From Methylotuvimicrobium buryatense 5G (lineage in GTDB: Bacteria > Pseudomonadota > Gammaproteobacteria > Methylococcales > Methylomonadaceae), in NCBI RefSeq assembly GCF_000341735.1, contig NZ_KB455575.1, positions 3,856,475-3,920,474 of the forward strand: a stretch of DNA of 64,000 nt, read 5' to 3'. The position numbers and the translations under genes are program-made. Position 1 is the stretch's first letter. Each line of letters begins with the position of its first letter. The notes below the pieces were generated by a model, which was not told the origin of the DNA, made no database searches, and saw nothing but the letters and a program-made list of their open reading frames with translations. Shown in pieces: positions 1 through 9,342 of the stretch.

Positions 1-3000
1 TCGGTATCGGTATCGGTATCCGTATCAGTGTCCGTATCGGTGTCAGTATCCGTATCTGTGTCGGTATCGGTATCGGTATCGGTATCCGTATCCGTATCGG
101 TATCCGTATCTGTGTCGGTATCGGTATCGGTATCGGTATCGGTATCGGTATCCGTATCTGAGTCGGTATCGGTATCCGTGTCGGTATCGGTGTCGGTGTC
201 GGTGTCCGTATCGGTATCCGTATCGGTATCCGTATCCGTATCCGTATCGGTATCCGTATCTGTGTCGGTATCGGTATCGGTATCCGTGTCGGTATCGGTA
301 TCGGTATCGGTATCGGTATCCGTATCTGTGTCGGTATCGGTATCGGTATCCGTGTCGGTATCGGTATCCGTATCCGTATCGGTATCGGTATCGGTGTCCG
401 TGTCGGTATCCAAGTCCGTATCGGTGTCCGTATCTGTGTCGGTGTCGGTATCCGTATCGGTATCGGTATCGGTGTCCGTATCGGTATCCGTATCCGTATC
501 CGTGTCCGTATCGGTGTCCGTGTCTGTATCCGTATCGGTATCCGTGTCGGTATCCGTGTCGGTATCCGTATCCGTATCCGTGTCCGTATCGGTGTCTGTA
601 TCCGTATCCGTATCCGTGTCTGTATCGGTATCGGTATCCGTGTCGGTATCGGTGTCCGTATCTGTGTCGGTATCAGTATCCGTATCGGTATCGGTATCGG
701 TATCGGTATCGGTATCGGTATCGGTATCCGTGTCGGTATCCGTGTCGGTATCGGTGTCCGTATCTGTGTCGGTATCGGTATCCGTGTCTGTATCGGTATC
801 CGTATCGGTATCGGTATCGGTATCCGTATCCGTATCTGAGTCGGTATCGGTATCGGTATCCGTATCGGTGTCCGTGTCCGTGTCAGTATCCGTATCCGTA
901 TCCGTATCCGTGTCGGTATCGGTGTCCGTATCCGTATCCGTATCCGTATCCGTGTCCGTGTCCGTGTCCGTGTCCGTGTCCGTGTCGGTATCTGTGTCGG
1001 TATCGGTATCGGTGTCGGTGTCGGTATCCGTATCGGTGTCCGTGTCGGTATCGGTATCTGAGTCGGTATCGGTATCGGTGTCCGTATCGGTATCGGTATC
1101 CGTGTCAGTATCGGTATCGGTATCGGTATCGGTATCAGTATCCGTGTCGGTATCCGTATCCGTATCCGTATCCGTATCCGTATCCGTATCCGTATCCGTA
1201 TCCGTGTCGGTATCCGTATCCGTATCCGTATCTGAGTCGGTATCGGTATCGGTATCCGTATCGGTGTCCGTGTCCGTGTCAGTATCCGTATCCGTATCCG
1301 TATCCGTATCCGTATCCGTATCCGTGTCCGTGTCAGTATCCGTATCCGTATCCGTATCCGTATCCGTATCCGTGTCGGTATCGGTGTCCGTATCCGTATC
1401 CGTGTCCGTGTCGGTATCTGTGTCGGTATCGGAATCCGTGTCTGTATCGGTATCGGTATCGGTGTCGGTGTCGGTGTCGGTGTCGGTATCCGTATCGGTG
1501 TCCGTGTCGGTATCGGTATCTGAGTCGGTATCGGTATCGGTGTCCGTATCGGTATCGGTATCCGTGTCAGTATCGGTATCGGTATCGGAATCCGTATCGG
1601 AATCCGTATCGGTGTCCGTATCGGTATCTAAGTCGGTATCGGTATCGGTATCCGTGTCGGTGTCGGTATCCGTATCCGTATCCGTATCCGTATCCGTATC
1701 AGTGTCGGTATCCGTGTCGGTATCGGTATCCGTATCGGTGTCCGTGTCCGTGTCAGTATCCGTATCGGTGTCGGTATCCGTGTCGGTATCCAAGTCCGTA
1801 TCGGTGTCAGTATCTGTGTCCGTATCGGTATCCGTGTCTGTGTCTGTGTCGGTATCGGTATCGGTATCGGTATCTGTATCTGTATCGGAATCCGTATCGG
1901 TATCGGTATCGGTATCGGTGTCCGTGTCCGTGTCCGTGTCTGTATCGGTATCCGTATCCGTGTCCGTATCGGTGTCGGTATCAGTATCCGTATCTGTGTC
2001 GGTATCCGTATCCGTATCCGTGTCGGTATCCGTATCAGTGTCCGTGTCGGTATCCGTATCAGTGTCAGTATCGGTGTCAGTATCGGTGTCAGTATCGGTG
2101 TCAGTATCGGTGTCGGAATCCGTGTCTGTATCGGTATCTGAGTCGGTATCGGTGTCCGTGTCCGTGTCCGTGTCCGTGTCTGTATCGGTGTCGGTATCTG
2201 AGTCGGTATCGGTATCCGTATCCGTATCCGTATCGGTATCTGTGTCCGTATCGGTATCGGTATCCAAGTCCGTATCCGTATCCGTGTCTGTATCGGTGTC
2301 TGTATCGGTGTCTGTATCGGTGTCTGTATCGGTGTCCGTGTCGGTATCCGTATCCGTGTCTGTATCGGTGTCCGTATCTGTGTCCGTATCTGTGTCGGTA
2401 TCGGTATCCGTATCTGTGTCGGTATCGGTATCCGTATCCGTATCGGTATCGGTATCCGTGTCGGTATCGGTGTCCGTATCTGTGTCGGTATCGGTATCCG
2501 TGTCTGTATCGGTATCCGTATCGGTATCGGTATCGGTATCCGTATCTGAGTCGGTATCGGTATCGGTATCGGTATCCGTATCAGTGTCGGTATCCGTATC
2601 AGTGTCGGTATCCGTATCGGTGTCAGTATCCGTGTCGGTATCGGTATCGGTATCCGTATCGGTGTCCGTGTCCGTGTCAGTATCCGTATCCGTGTCGGTA
2701 TCGGTGTCCGTATCTGTATCGGTATCTGTATCGGTATCGGTATCGGTATCGGTGTCGGTGTCGGTATCCGTATCGGTGTCGGTATCGGTGTCCGTGTCGG
2801 AATCCGTGTCTGTATCGGTATCCAAGTCCGTATCCGTATCCGTGTCTGTATCGGTGTCCGTGTCTGTATCCGTATCGGTGTCGGTATCCGTGTCGGTATC
2901 CGTGTCGGTATCCGTGTCGGTATCCAAGTCCGTATCGGTATCGGTATCCGTATCGGTGTCGGTATCCGTGTCTGTATCCGTATCCGTATCCGTATCGGTA

Positions 3001-3398
3001 TCCGTGTCTGTGTCTGTGTCGGTATCGGTATCGGTATCGGTATCGGTATCGGTATCTGTATCGGTATCTGTATCGGAATCCGTATCGGTATCGGTGTCCG
3101 TGTCCGTGTCCGTGTCTGTATCGGTATCGGTATCGGTATCGGTATCCGTGTCGGTGTCGGTATCGGTATCCGTGTCGGTGTCGGTATCCGTATCCGTATC
3201 CGTATCCGTATCAGTGTCCGTATCCGTATCTGAGTCGGTATCGGTATCGGTATCCGTGTCGGTATCCGTATCAGTGTCAGTATCGGTGTCGGAATCCGTG
3301 TCCGTGTCCGTGTCCGTGTCCGTATCCGTATCCGTATCCGTATCGGTGTCGGTATCAGTATCTGTGTCGGTATCAGTATCCGTGTCTGTGTCCGTATC
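1..3398 (-). repeat. Hexanucleotide GAYACN tandem repeat coding Asp-Thr
   Basis: About 3.4 kb of nearly pure 6-bp units (GATACC, GACACG, GATACG, GACACC and variants), more than 560 copies, inside the adhesin gene. Synonymous third-base variation is heavy while the dipeptide is conserved, which suggests selection on the protein rather than only recent expansion. Unit-number changes stay in frame. Collapse or expansion during assembly is possible. Confidence 0.97.
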
Positions 3399-3959
3399 AC
3401 CTTCTTCCGCTAAAAGAGGATCGAAGCTTTCATTATCTTCGGTAAATTCTTGACTTGGGCCAATAGTGCTGTATCCAGCATCAGGGTCGACTTGATCGCC
3501 TTCGTATTCAATGATGACGGTGCTACTGCCTTCGTTGCTTCCTTCCGATACCGTAACGTCTCCGGTGCCAGGCGCGCCAGCTGCAGGAGCTTCTAAGTCA
3601 ACGCTTGGATCTGCGCCTTCCAATAATGCTTGTTGGATTTCGTCAACTTCTTGTTGGATAGCGTCTCTTCTATCTTCAAGTTCGCTTAGAAGATCTTCTT
3701 CCGAGTCTGCTAAAGCTTGGGAGGTTTCGAGTAAGTCATTGCCGGATTCTAATAATTCGCTGATCAGTTCATTTGCGTTATGGCCTAGTGTAATGAAAGA
3801 TCCGTCATCAAAAGAGATGCCGATAGAACTATTCGCGTCGGTTTGTATCCTTTCTTCCGGCAATACGAGATCGCCGCTTTTCAAAATGCGTTCCGTTCCA
3901 TCGGCACTGATGGCTTTAACGGTTCCTTCTATGACTGACACGACACCTTGAACGGCCAT
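1..3959 (-). CDS. lapA-like: LapA-like giant type I-secreted adhesin, N-terminal part (runs off left edge)
   Basis: Large surface adhesin, held in the outer membrane by an N-terminal retention module until LapG cleaves it. The minus-strand frame from ATG at 3959 begins MAVQGVVSVIEGTV, then a SADGTERIL/SGDLVLPEER stretch and ITLGHNANEL, the pattern of LapA/MpIBP retention modules. A glutamate-rich helix follows, then PAAG at residues 125-128, a LapG-type di-alanine site. From residue 188 to the window edge (about 1,132 residues) the protein is a D-T dipeptide repeat with scattered D-S and D-L, coded by GAY-ACN hexamers. No stop occurs in this frame before base 1, so the C-terminal part (extender repeats, RTX, secretion signal) lies outside. 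LapB/C/E/D/G homologues follow in the same window. The long opposite-strand S-V frame and the R-I/P-T minus frame are shadows of the repeat. Family assignment is firm; total size is unknown. Confidence 0.9.
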   Translation of the reverse strand, partial: MAVQGVVSVIEGTVKAISADGTERILKSGDLVLPEERIQTDANSSIGISFDDGSFITLGHNANELISELLESGNDLLETSQALADSEEDLLSELEDRRDAIQQEVDEIQQALLEGADPSVDLEAPAAGAPGTGDVTVSEGSNEGSSTVIIEYEGDQVDPDAGYSTIGPSQEFTEDNESFDPLLAEEGDTDTDTDTDTDTDTDTDTDTDTDTDTDTDTDTDTDSDTDTDTDTDTDTDTDTDTDSDTDTDTDTDTDTDTDTDTDTDTDTDTDTDTDTDTDTDTDTDTDTDTDTDTDSDTDTDTDTDTDTDTDTDTDTDTDTDTDTDTDTDTDTDTDTDTDTDTDTDLDTDTDTDTDTDTDTDTDTDTDTDTDTDTDTDTDLDTDTDTDSDTDTDTDTDTDTDTDTDTDTDTDTDTDTDTDTDTDTDTDTDTDTDTDTDTDTDTDTDTDTDTDTDTDTDTDTDTDTDTDTDTDSDTDTDTDTDTDTDTDTDTDTDTDTDTDTDTDTDTDTDTDTDTDTDTDTDTDTDTDTDTDTDTDTDTDTDTDTDTDTDTDTDTDTDTDTDTDTDLDTDTDTDTDTDTDTDTDTDTDSDTDTDTDTDTDTDTDTDTDSDTDTDTDSDTDTDTDTDTDTDTDTDTDTDTDTDTDTDTDTDTDTDTDTDTDTDTDTDTDTDTDTDTDTDTDTDTDTDTDTDTDSDTDTDTDTDTDTDTDTDTDTDTDTDTDTDTDLDTDTDTDTDTDTDTDTDTDTDTDTDTDTDTDTDTDTDTDTDTDTDTDTDTDTDLDTDTDTDTDSDTDSDTDTDTDTDTDTDTDTDTDTDSDTDTDTDTDTDTDTDTDTDTDTDTDTDTDSDTDTDTDTDTDTDTDTDTDTDTDTDTDTDTDTDTDTDTDTDTDTDTDTDTDTDTDTDTDTDTDTDSDTDTDTDTDTDTDTDTDTDTDTDTDTDTDTDTDTDTDTDTDTDTDTDTDTDTDTDTDSDTDTDTDTDTDTDTDTDTDTDTDTDTDTDTDTDTDTDTDTDTDTDTDTDTDTDTDTDTDTDTDTDTDTDTDTDSDTDTDTDTDTDTDTDTDTDTDTDTDTDTDTDTDTDTDTDTDTDTDTDTDTDTDTDTDTDTDTDTDTDTDTDTDTDTDTDTDTDTDTDTDTDTDTDTDTDTDTDTDTDTDTDTDTDTDTDTDTDTDTDTDTDTDTDTDTDTDLDTDTDTDTDTDTDTDTDTDTDTDTDTDTDTDTDTDTDTDTDTDTDTDTDTDTDTDTDTDTDTDTDTDTDTDTDTDTDTDTDTDSDTDTDTDTDTDTDTDTDTDTDTDTDTDTDTDTDTDTDTDTDTDTDTDTDTDT

Positions 3960-4140
3960 TATTGCTCTCCAAGCTTTTGATAATTATAGTAACCTTGCGG
4001 TCAAAGGCTATTGATTAATTTACTGACGCTTTCATTGTTCCACGGTTTTAGTTTTTTGACTATTGTACGAAAAGTACAGTGTGGTACTGTGACATAATGA
4101 ACAGAGCGAAAACGCAGGAGTAGTTGCCGAGGGTTTAGGG

Positions 4141-4282
4141 CACTGCCATTAAGTTAAGCCATTACAGAATTAAGTAATGCTTGTATCCAGGATCTACTTT
4201 GCCTCAAAAGCTTGCCATCCATGGCACTGGATTCCGCCAGTCCATGGCGGAATGACGGGCTTCCCTTAACTTAATGGCAGTG
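4141..4282. repeat. Dispersed repeat family D, copy 1
   Basis: The element is bounded by inverted ends CACTGCCATTAAGTTAAG and CTTAACTTAATGGCAGTG. It contains an inner palindrome GGATTCCGCCAGTCCATGGC followed by GGAATGACG. A related inner core, with different outer inverted ends, recurs at 43516-43686. It lies upstream of the adhesin gene, so it could shape the 5' mRNA or separate transcription units. Confidence 0.8.
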
Positions 4283-4314
4283 AGGGTTTAGGGAGGTTAT
4301 TTAATATACCCGTC

Positions 4315-4387
4315 GTAGATCAAAATTCGGCGCCTGGTTGTCCTTTGACGGACCCCCGGTGCAGAATTTTGATCTGCGATGAGTATA
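4315..4387. repeat. Dispersed repeat family A, short copy 1
   Basis: A 73-bp element starting TATACCCGTCGTAGATCAAA and ending TTTTGATCTGCGATGAGTATA. Both ends are the same terminus in inverted orientation, unlike full copies, whose two ends differ. It fills the space between family D copy 1 and the LuxR gene stop. Confidence 0.8.
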
Positions 4388-4406
4388 ATTACCGTTTTAA
4401 AAAGTT

Positions 4407-5042
4407 CTAATTCGATTCTTGTTTTCTATCGTTAAGCAAAACGGCTAAATGAAATCGATCGGGGATATTTAATTTATGGAAAATAGATGTCATGTGAGCT
4501 TTGACAGTTCTTTCCGAAATATCGAGCTCGGACGCGATCAATTTGTTGCTCAGACCTTTTTGAACCCGTTCGATCACTTCATGTTCGCGTGGCGTCAGGC
4601 AGTCGAGATCGACCGATGTGGAATGGGGTGGGGGTGGTGTGCTTGAATGGGCAATTTTGACCAGTTCGGCGACTACTTTCGAAACCAGGTGACGTTTCAT
4701 CCAGAGATCGCCTTTTAAAATTCTCGATACGGCTATTCCTATAATTTTTGTGCCGACGTCTTCTTCGCAATACCCGGCTGCACCGGCTGTCATGAGCTCT
4801 ATTTGCCGACTATCGGGCCAATTATGTCCGATCAACAAAACCCGGCCCGAATAATTTTTTATGAATTGATAAGGGGGGCGTTCTCGATCTATAAAACTTG
4901 TTTCTATGATGACCAGTTGATAGCGATTATCTATAGATTCCATTCGATCGGCGAACTCGACGACATAATTGTTGGATAGCGCTGAGCGCCATTTATTCAA
5001 CGTAGTATTCGAGCTGGATATGATTAGAATCGAAGCTGTCAT
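4407..5042 (-). CDS. LuxR-family regulator, CsgD/VpsT-like
   Basis: DNA-binding regulator placed between the adhesin gene and its secretion genes. The first ~105 residues form a receiver-like fold (ILIISS, VIIET, VLLIGH) with Glu47 where the phosphoacceptor Asp normally sits, so phosphorylation is unlikely. Residues 114-117 are W-M-K-R, close to the W[FLM][TS]R c-di-GMP contact motif of VpsT. The C-terminal LuxR helix-turn-helix is clear (LTPREHEVIERV, SNKLIASELDIS, RTVKAHMTSI). I chose ATG 5042 because it begins a typical receiver strand and lies just after the adaptor stop at 5053; an in-frame upstream start at 5084 would overlap that gene. A role in adhesin or matrix expression is inferred from position and motif. 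Confidence 0.8.
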   Translation of the reverse strand: MTASILIISSSNTTLNKWRSALSNNYVVEFADRMESIDNRYQLVIIETSFIDRERPPYQFIKNYSGRVLLIGHNWPDSRQIELMTAGAAGYCEEDVGTKIIGIAVSRILKGDLWMKRHLVSKVVAELVKIAHSSTPPPPHSTSVDLDCLTPREHEVIERVQKGLSNKLIASELDISERTVKAHMTSIFHKLNIPDRFHLAVLLNDRKQESN

Positions 5043-5052
5043 CGTTACGTTC

Positions 5053-6393
5053 TTATCGTTCTCGCATCGCGGTTGCTTTGGCACGTAAAATAGGCTTCAG
5101 TAAGTAGTCCAAAACACTTTTTTTGCCGGTTAAAATTTCGACATCGGCGGTCATGCCCGGAATGATGTCCAACAGATCCCCATGTCTTTCGAAATAAGTT
5201 TGTTTGGCGGTCAAACGAATAAGATAATAATTTTTACCGTCTTCCGGGTTGGTAATCGTATCGGCGCTGATATGATCCAAGGTTGCTTCCAAGCCGCCGT
5301 AAATCGCAAAATCGTAGGCGGTCAATTTGATAATGGCTTTTTGACCCGGATGCAAGAAGGCAATGTCGGACGGCCTGATCTCGGCTTGTATGAGCAGTTG
5401 ATCTTCAAACGGTACGATTTCGATCAAATCCATGCCGGGCTGAACAACGCCTCCGATCGTGTTGATTTTGATTTGCTTGACTGTGCCCTTAACGGGGGCT
5501 CTGATCAACGTGCGGCTGACTTTATCTTCGGTAGCGCGCATCGATTCGGCAATGCGATCGAATCCAACTTTAGCGTCATTAAGCTCCTGGATAAGAGCCG
5601 TGCGAAATTGTGTTTGATGTTCATTGATACGGCTTTTGGCTTCTTTCAGCGCAGCGCGTAAACGCGGTACCGACAGTTGCGTGGCTCTTAGTTCTCCTTG
5701 TAAGTCGTTGGCCGTTCTTTTCAAGCGTAATAATTCCACTTCGGACAACGCGCCAAAGTCGACCAGCGGCTCCGATAATTCCAGTTCCTTGGCCAGCATC
5801 GCATAGCTATCCGTCAAACGTGATATTTTCGATTCCGCCTCAACGAGTTCTTGTTCGCGTTGAGAAACTTGTTGTTGAATGGTTTCCAAGGTCGATTGAT
5901 ATTCTTCTTTTTTGGATTCATACAAGCGTTGAGCTTGCCGCGCTAATTCGGGGTAGTTGGTTTCGATGGTTTCGGGGATTAGCAGTGGCGTTTTATTGAC
6001 CAATGCATTCAGCCTTGCGATTTGTGCTTGTAACTCGAATTGTTTGATGCGTTCCTCGCCGAAGGTTGCGGCAAAGCGAACATCATCGAGGCGCATTAAC
6101 GGTTGGCCTTTTTCGACGATATCGCCCTCGCGGATAAGAATTTCAGCCAGAATTCCACCTTCGAGATTTTGAATGACTTGTAGTCTGGTGGAAGGAATTA
6201 TTTTTCCGGAACCGCGCGTGATTTCGTCAAGCATCGCGAAGTTTGCCCAAGCCAATGCGACTAAGGTAAACAAAGCGGTTAGCCACAAAATGAGATGGCT
6301 GTGAAACGAGGAGCGATACAGCACACCGGCATAGATGTCGCTTATGTATCGAGCGTCTTCGTCTTTTTCGCGCGCGCTTGAATTTAAAAACAC
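5053..6393 (-). CDS. lapC-like: HlyD-family type I secretion adaptor (LapC-like)
   Basis: Periplasmic adaptor that bridges the ABC transporter and the outer membrane channel for adhesin export. It is 446 residues, usual for the family: a cytoplasmic N-terminus, one membrane segment at about residues 32-54 (LILWLTALFTLVALAWANF), a biotinyl-lipoyl-like half (GGILAEILIREGDIVEKGQP), a long coiled coil at about 110-280, then the second lipoyl half and beta barrel (RTLIRAPVKGTVKQIKIN, GMTADVEILTG). It follows the ABC transporter gene by 17 bp on the same strand, so the two are probably one operon with the LuxR gene downstream. Confidence 0.92.
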   Translation of the reverse strand: MFLNSSAREKDEDARYISDIYAGVLYRSSFHSHLILWLTALFTLVALAWANFAMLDEITRGSGKIIPSTRLQVIQNLEGGILAEILIREGDIVEKGQPLMRLDDVRFAATFGEERIKQFELQAQIARLNALVNKTPLLIPETIETNYPELARQAQRLYESKKEEYQSTLETIQQQVSQREQELVEAESKISRLTDSYAMLAKELELSEPLVDFGALSEVELLRLKRTANDLQGELRATQLSVPRLRAALKEAKSRINEHQTQFRTALIQELNDAKVGFDRIAESMRATEDKVSRTLIRAPVKGTVKQIKINTIGGVVQPGMDLIEIVPFEDQLLIQAEIRPSDIAFLHPGQKAIIKLTAYDFAIYGGLEATLDHISADTITNPEDGKNYYLIRLTAKQTYFERHGDLLDIIPGMTADVEILTGKKSVLDYLLKPILRAKATAMRER

Positions 6394-6410
6394 TGTTGAA
6401 TCCTCTCCGA

Positions 6411-8591
6411 TTAACTGGAAACTTTGATCTGACCTTGTTTTAAAGCGTTGAGAACCTGGTCTTTCGGGCCGTCCGCTATGATTCGTCCGTTATCCATAAT
6501 GATCAAACGATCCACCAAACTTAACAAAGACGTTTTATGCGTCACCAATAATAGTGTCTTATCCCTGATATGAGGGGCCAAGCGTTTTTTGAAACCATCT
6601 TCGGTACTGTTGTCCATTGCATTGGTCGGCTCGTCCATCACGTAAATGGGTGGGGACAACAGCAGTGCGCGAGCTACGGCAATACTTTGCCGTTGCCCCC
6701 CAGACAACGAGCGCCCGCGTTCGCCGACCGGCATTTCGAAGCCTTGCGGGTGTTTGTCAACAAAATGAGTCACTCCGGCTAATTGTGCGGCTTGTAAAAT
6801 CATCGTGTCGTCTGCGTATCGGGCGCCGAGCGTAATGTTGTCTTTGACGCTGCCGTGCATCAACGAGATGTCTTGAGACACGTAACCGATTTGACGGCGT
6901 AAGTCGGATGGATCGATTTGACGAATATCGGTGCCGTCTATCAGAATTGCGCCGGATTGAACCTCGTAAAACCCTAGTAACAATTTTTCGACCGTCGATT
7001 TGCCGGACCCGATTCGTCCGAGTATCGCGACATGTTCGCCGGCATCGATCTTGAATGAGACATTTTCAAGTGCCTTGATCGGTTGATTTGGATAGCTGAA
7101 AGTCACATCTTTAAATTCTATGGAGCCTTTGAATTTGGGGCGATGTAAATATTTTTTGTATTCGTCGCGCTCAACGGGTTGATTCATCAATTGTTTCAAT
7201 GACTCTAACGCAGTTCGGGCGGCATCGTAACGCGTCAACAACGCGGCGAATTTTCCTATTGGATTCAAAGCATGGCGTGTCAAAATCGTACAGGCGATGA
7301 GGCCGCCTACCGTCAATTCGCCCTCGATGATTAAATAGACTGCATAAATAACGACCATCAGATAGGTCATGCGCTGTAAAAAAGTGATGAGATTAGTCGC
7401 AAAAGACGAGTAAAAACGGGATTTCACGCTCAGCTTACTCATATAAGCGACGGTTTCTTCCCATTTTTTTTGCGACTGTCCTTCGGCGCTGGCGCCTTTG
7501 ATGGTTTCCAAATTCGATAACGATTCGTAGAGCGTTGCTCCTTTTTGCGACGAAAATTGGGATAATTGTTGCGACAATTTTCTCAACGGCTTTTGAATGA
7601 AATACCCGCTGACTAATGCGACCGGAATGACGGTCAACGGAATGATTACCATGTCTCCCGCAAGATACCAAATGACGATCAAAAAAAGAATCGTGAAAGG
7701 CAAATCGATCAATGCGGTTAGTGTTGCCGAGGTCAAAAAGTCTCTAAATGACTCGAACTCATTGAAATTATTGGCAAACACGCCTAGTGACGTTGGCCTG
7801 GATTCCATTTTGATGCCCATGATGCGCTCGAATAAAGTAGCTGACAAGATGATTTCGGCACGTTTGCTGGCGGTGTCGATGAAGTAACTGCGTAAGCTCT
7901 TCATGACGAATTCAAAAGTATAGATAATCAGCATGCCGGTGGATAAGACCCATAAGGTTTCCAGCGCATGATTAGGCACCACTCGGTCATACACGTTCAT
8001 GACGTAAAACGGCGTGGATATCGCGAAGAGGTTGATCAGAAACGAAGCCATCAAGACTTCGCTGTAAATCGGCCAGGACTTGAAAATGACATCCCAGAAC
8101 CAGTGTACTGACTTGGGTGCTTGCGTTTGGTCGATGCGGCTGTCGAAAGAATGCTCTTGTTGAACGAAAAAGGCGGCTCCGGTGTAATCTTGGTTAAGTT
8201 CGTTCAGCGCGACAGTTTTTATTCCGTCTTCCGTTTCGGGAAACAGAACTTTACATTGGTTGCCATCTCTCGACAGCAGGATTATGGCTTGACCTTGCTT
8301 TAACAGCAAAATGGCGGGCAAGACCAAATTGGAAATTCGATCGAGCGGTCTGACGACAAGACCTGCCGCCAGGCCCGCTCTTTTGGCGGCTCTCGGAAAT
8401 AAATCCGGAGTCAGGCGATTGCTTTCCAAGGGCAAGCCGGCCGTCAACGCATCGGCGGAGTGCGGGTTTTGCAACAATTTACATAAGACCAACAATGCAT
8501 TCAGTAAAGGATCGTTAACCGACGAACTGTCGTTGTCGTTGCCGCCGGCTATTTCTATATTCCCCGCTTGTTCCGAATTCGATAGGCTCAT
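6411..8591 (-). CDS. lapB-like: Type I secretion ABC transporter/ATPase (LapB-like)
   Basis: Inner membrane ABC exporter for the adhesin. Domain order: an N-terminal C39-like domain without a catalytic cysteine (roughly 30-145), a six-helix ABC membrane domain (roughly 160-450) and the ATPase, with Walker A GRIGSGKST, signature LSGGQRQS, Walker B IYVMDEPTNAMD and the H-loop LLVTHKTS. This is the LapB layout. An in-frame TTG lies at 8612, but ATG 8591 (MSLSNSEQ) is the more likely start. The gene is divergent from the small gene at 8679, so the 87 bp between them should hold both promoters. Confidence 0.93.
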   Translation of the reverse strand: MSLSNSEQAGNIEIAGGNDNDSSSVNDPLLNALLVLCKLLQNPHSADALTAGLPLESNRLTPDLFPRAAKRAGLAAGLVVRPLDRISNLVLPAILLLKQGQAIILLSRDGNQCKVLFPETEDGIKTVALNELNQDYTGAAFFVQQEHSFDSRIDQTQAPKSVHWFWDVIFKSWPIYSEVLMASFLINLFAISTPFYVMNVYDRVVPNHALETLWVLSTGMLIIYTFEFVMKSLRSYFIDTASKRAEIILSATLFERIMGIKMESRPTSLGVFANNFNEFESFRDFLTSATLTALIDLPFTILFLIVIWYLAGDMVIIPLTVIPVALVSGYFIQKPLRKLSQQLSQFSSQKGATLYESLSNLETIKGASAEGQSQKKWEETVAYMSKLSVKSRFYSSFATNLITFLQRMTYLMVVIYAVYLIIEGELTVGGLIACTILTRHALNPIGKFAALLTRYDAARTALESLKQLMNQPVERDEYKKYLHRPKFKGSIEFKDVTFSYPNQPIKALENVSFKIDAGEHVAILGRIGSGKSTVEKLLLGFYEVQSGAILIDGTDIRQIDPSDLRRQIGYVSQDISLMHGSVKDNITLGARYADDTMILQAAQLAGVTHFVDKHPQGFEMPVGERGRSLSGGQRQSIAVARALLLSPPIYVMDEPTNAMDNSTEDGFKKRLAPHIRDKTLLLVTHKTSLLSLVDRLIIMDNGRIIADGPKDQVLNALKQGQIKVSS

Positions 8592-8678
8592 TGTTGTTAT
8601 TGTCGCTGCCAATAATTATTTACAAAGCGTTTGATTGTACTAGAATGAAAACGCTTTTGGTTACTTTTACGATAACTT

Positions 8679-9017
8679 ATGCCCTATGCAATACGCGATA
8701 GCGCGGGAAAGATTATAGCGTTATATGACACCGAAACGGCCATTGATGCACAATGGTTGACCGATGACGAACCCGAGGTTTTGGAGTATCGACACTCTCA
8801 GTCCTTGTCGAACAAAGTCTTGCAGGAACTAGAAGAGTCCGACTTAGAGCTTATTCGGGTTTTGGAAGACGTGGTGGATCTATTGATAAAAAAACAGGTG
8901 TTTGCTATTACCGAATTACCGCCGTTTGCTCAGGAAAAACTCTCCAAACGTCAGCGACTGCGTTCGGATATGATTTCTCTTTCACCATTGATCGATACGG
9001 ACGAAGGTATATTTTAG
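8679..9017 (+). CDS. Small conserved protein, 'tryptophan synthase beta-like' misnomer family
   Basis: A 112-residue soluble protein without signal peptide or membrane segment. The start MPYAIRDSAGKIIALYD and the core VLEDVVDLLIKKQVFAITEL plus PPFAQEKL resemble a small pseudomonad family often mislabelled tryptophan synthase beta-like; it has no PLP enzyme features. The function is unknown. It is divergent from the T1SS transporter and is followed by a family A repeat, then the VWA lipoprotein. Confidence 0.7.
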   Translation: MPYAIRDSAGKIIALYDTETAIDAQWLTDDEPEVLEYRHSQSLSNKVLQELEESDLELIRVLEDVVDLLIKKQVFAITELPPFAQEKLSKRQRLRSDMISLSPLIDTDEGIF

Positions 9018-9054
9018 CAATACTCTCGTTTGAGAACCGCGATTGATAAGGATG

Positions 9055-9263
9055 TATACCCGTCGTAGATCAAAATTCGGCGCCTGGGTGTCCGCCAAAG
9101 GACGCCGTGAATACGTCCATATAGGCTCTATGCCAGCTCCATGCTGGCAAAGCCTTTGTGAGCGCCATGGATGGCGTGAATGTCGATTTTGCAGGAGCGA
9201 AAATCGACCGGACACCCAGGTCCCTCCTCTGGCACTGCCGAAATTTGAAGTGCGAAAGGTATA
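9055..9263. repeat. Dispersed repeat family A, long copy 2
   Basis: About 209 bp, from TATACCCGTCGTAGATCAAA to TTTGAAGTGCGAAAGGTATA, with imperfect terminal inverted repeats of about 26 bp. It carries an extra core block GCGCCATGGATGGCGTGAAT and GCAGGAGCGAAAATCG that is otherwise typical of families B and C. It fills most of the 325-bp gap before the VWA lipoprotein gene. Confidence 0.85.
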
Positions 9264-9342
9264 TTGAGCGTACGAACATTCGTTAAAATAGCTCGCTTGA
9301 ACGTTAAGAGATCATCGATCTCGTAACACCCATAATTCTTCT

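Noticed and set aside
1628-3400. 590-residue minus-strand R-I/P-T frame
   Set aside because: A second minus frame through the same hexamer array. It has no domain and starts inside the repeat.
28-3453. 1,141-residue plus-strand S-V repeat frame
   Set aside because: It is the complement of the D-T-coding hexamers of the adhesin. The minus frame joins a recognisable retention module and cleavage site, while this one has no plausible non-repeat domain.
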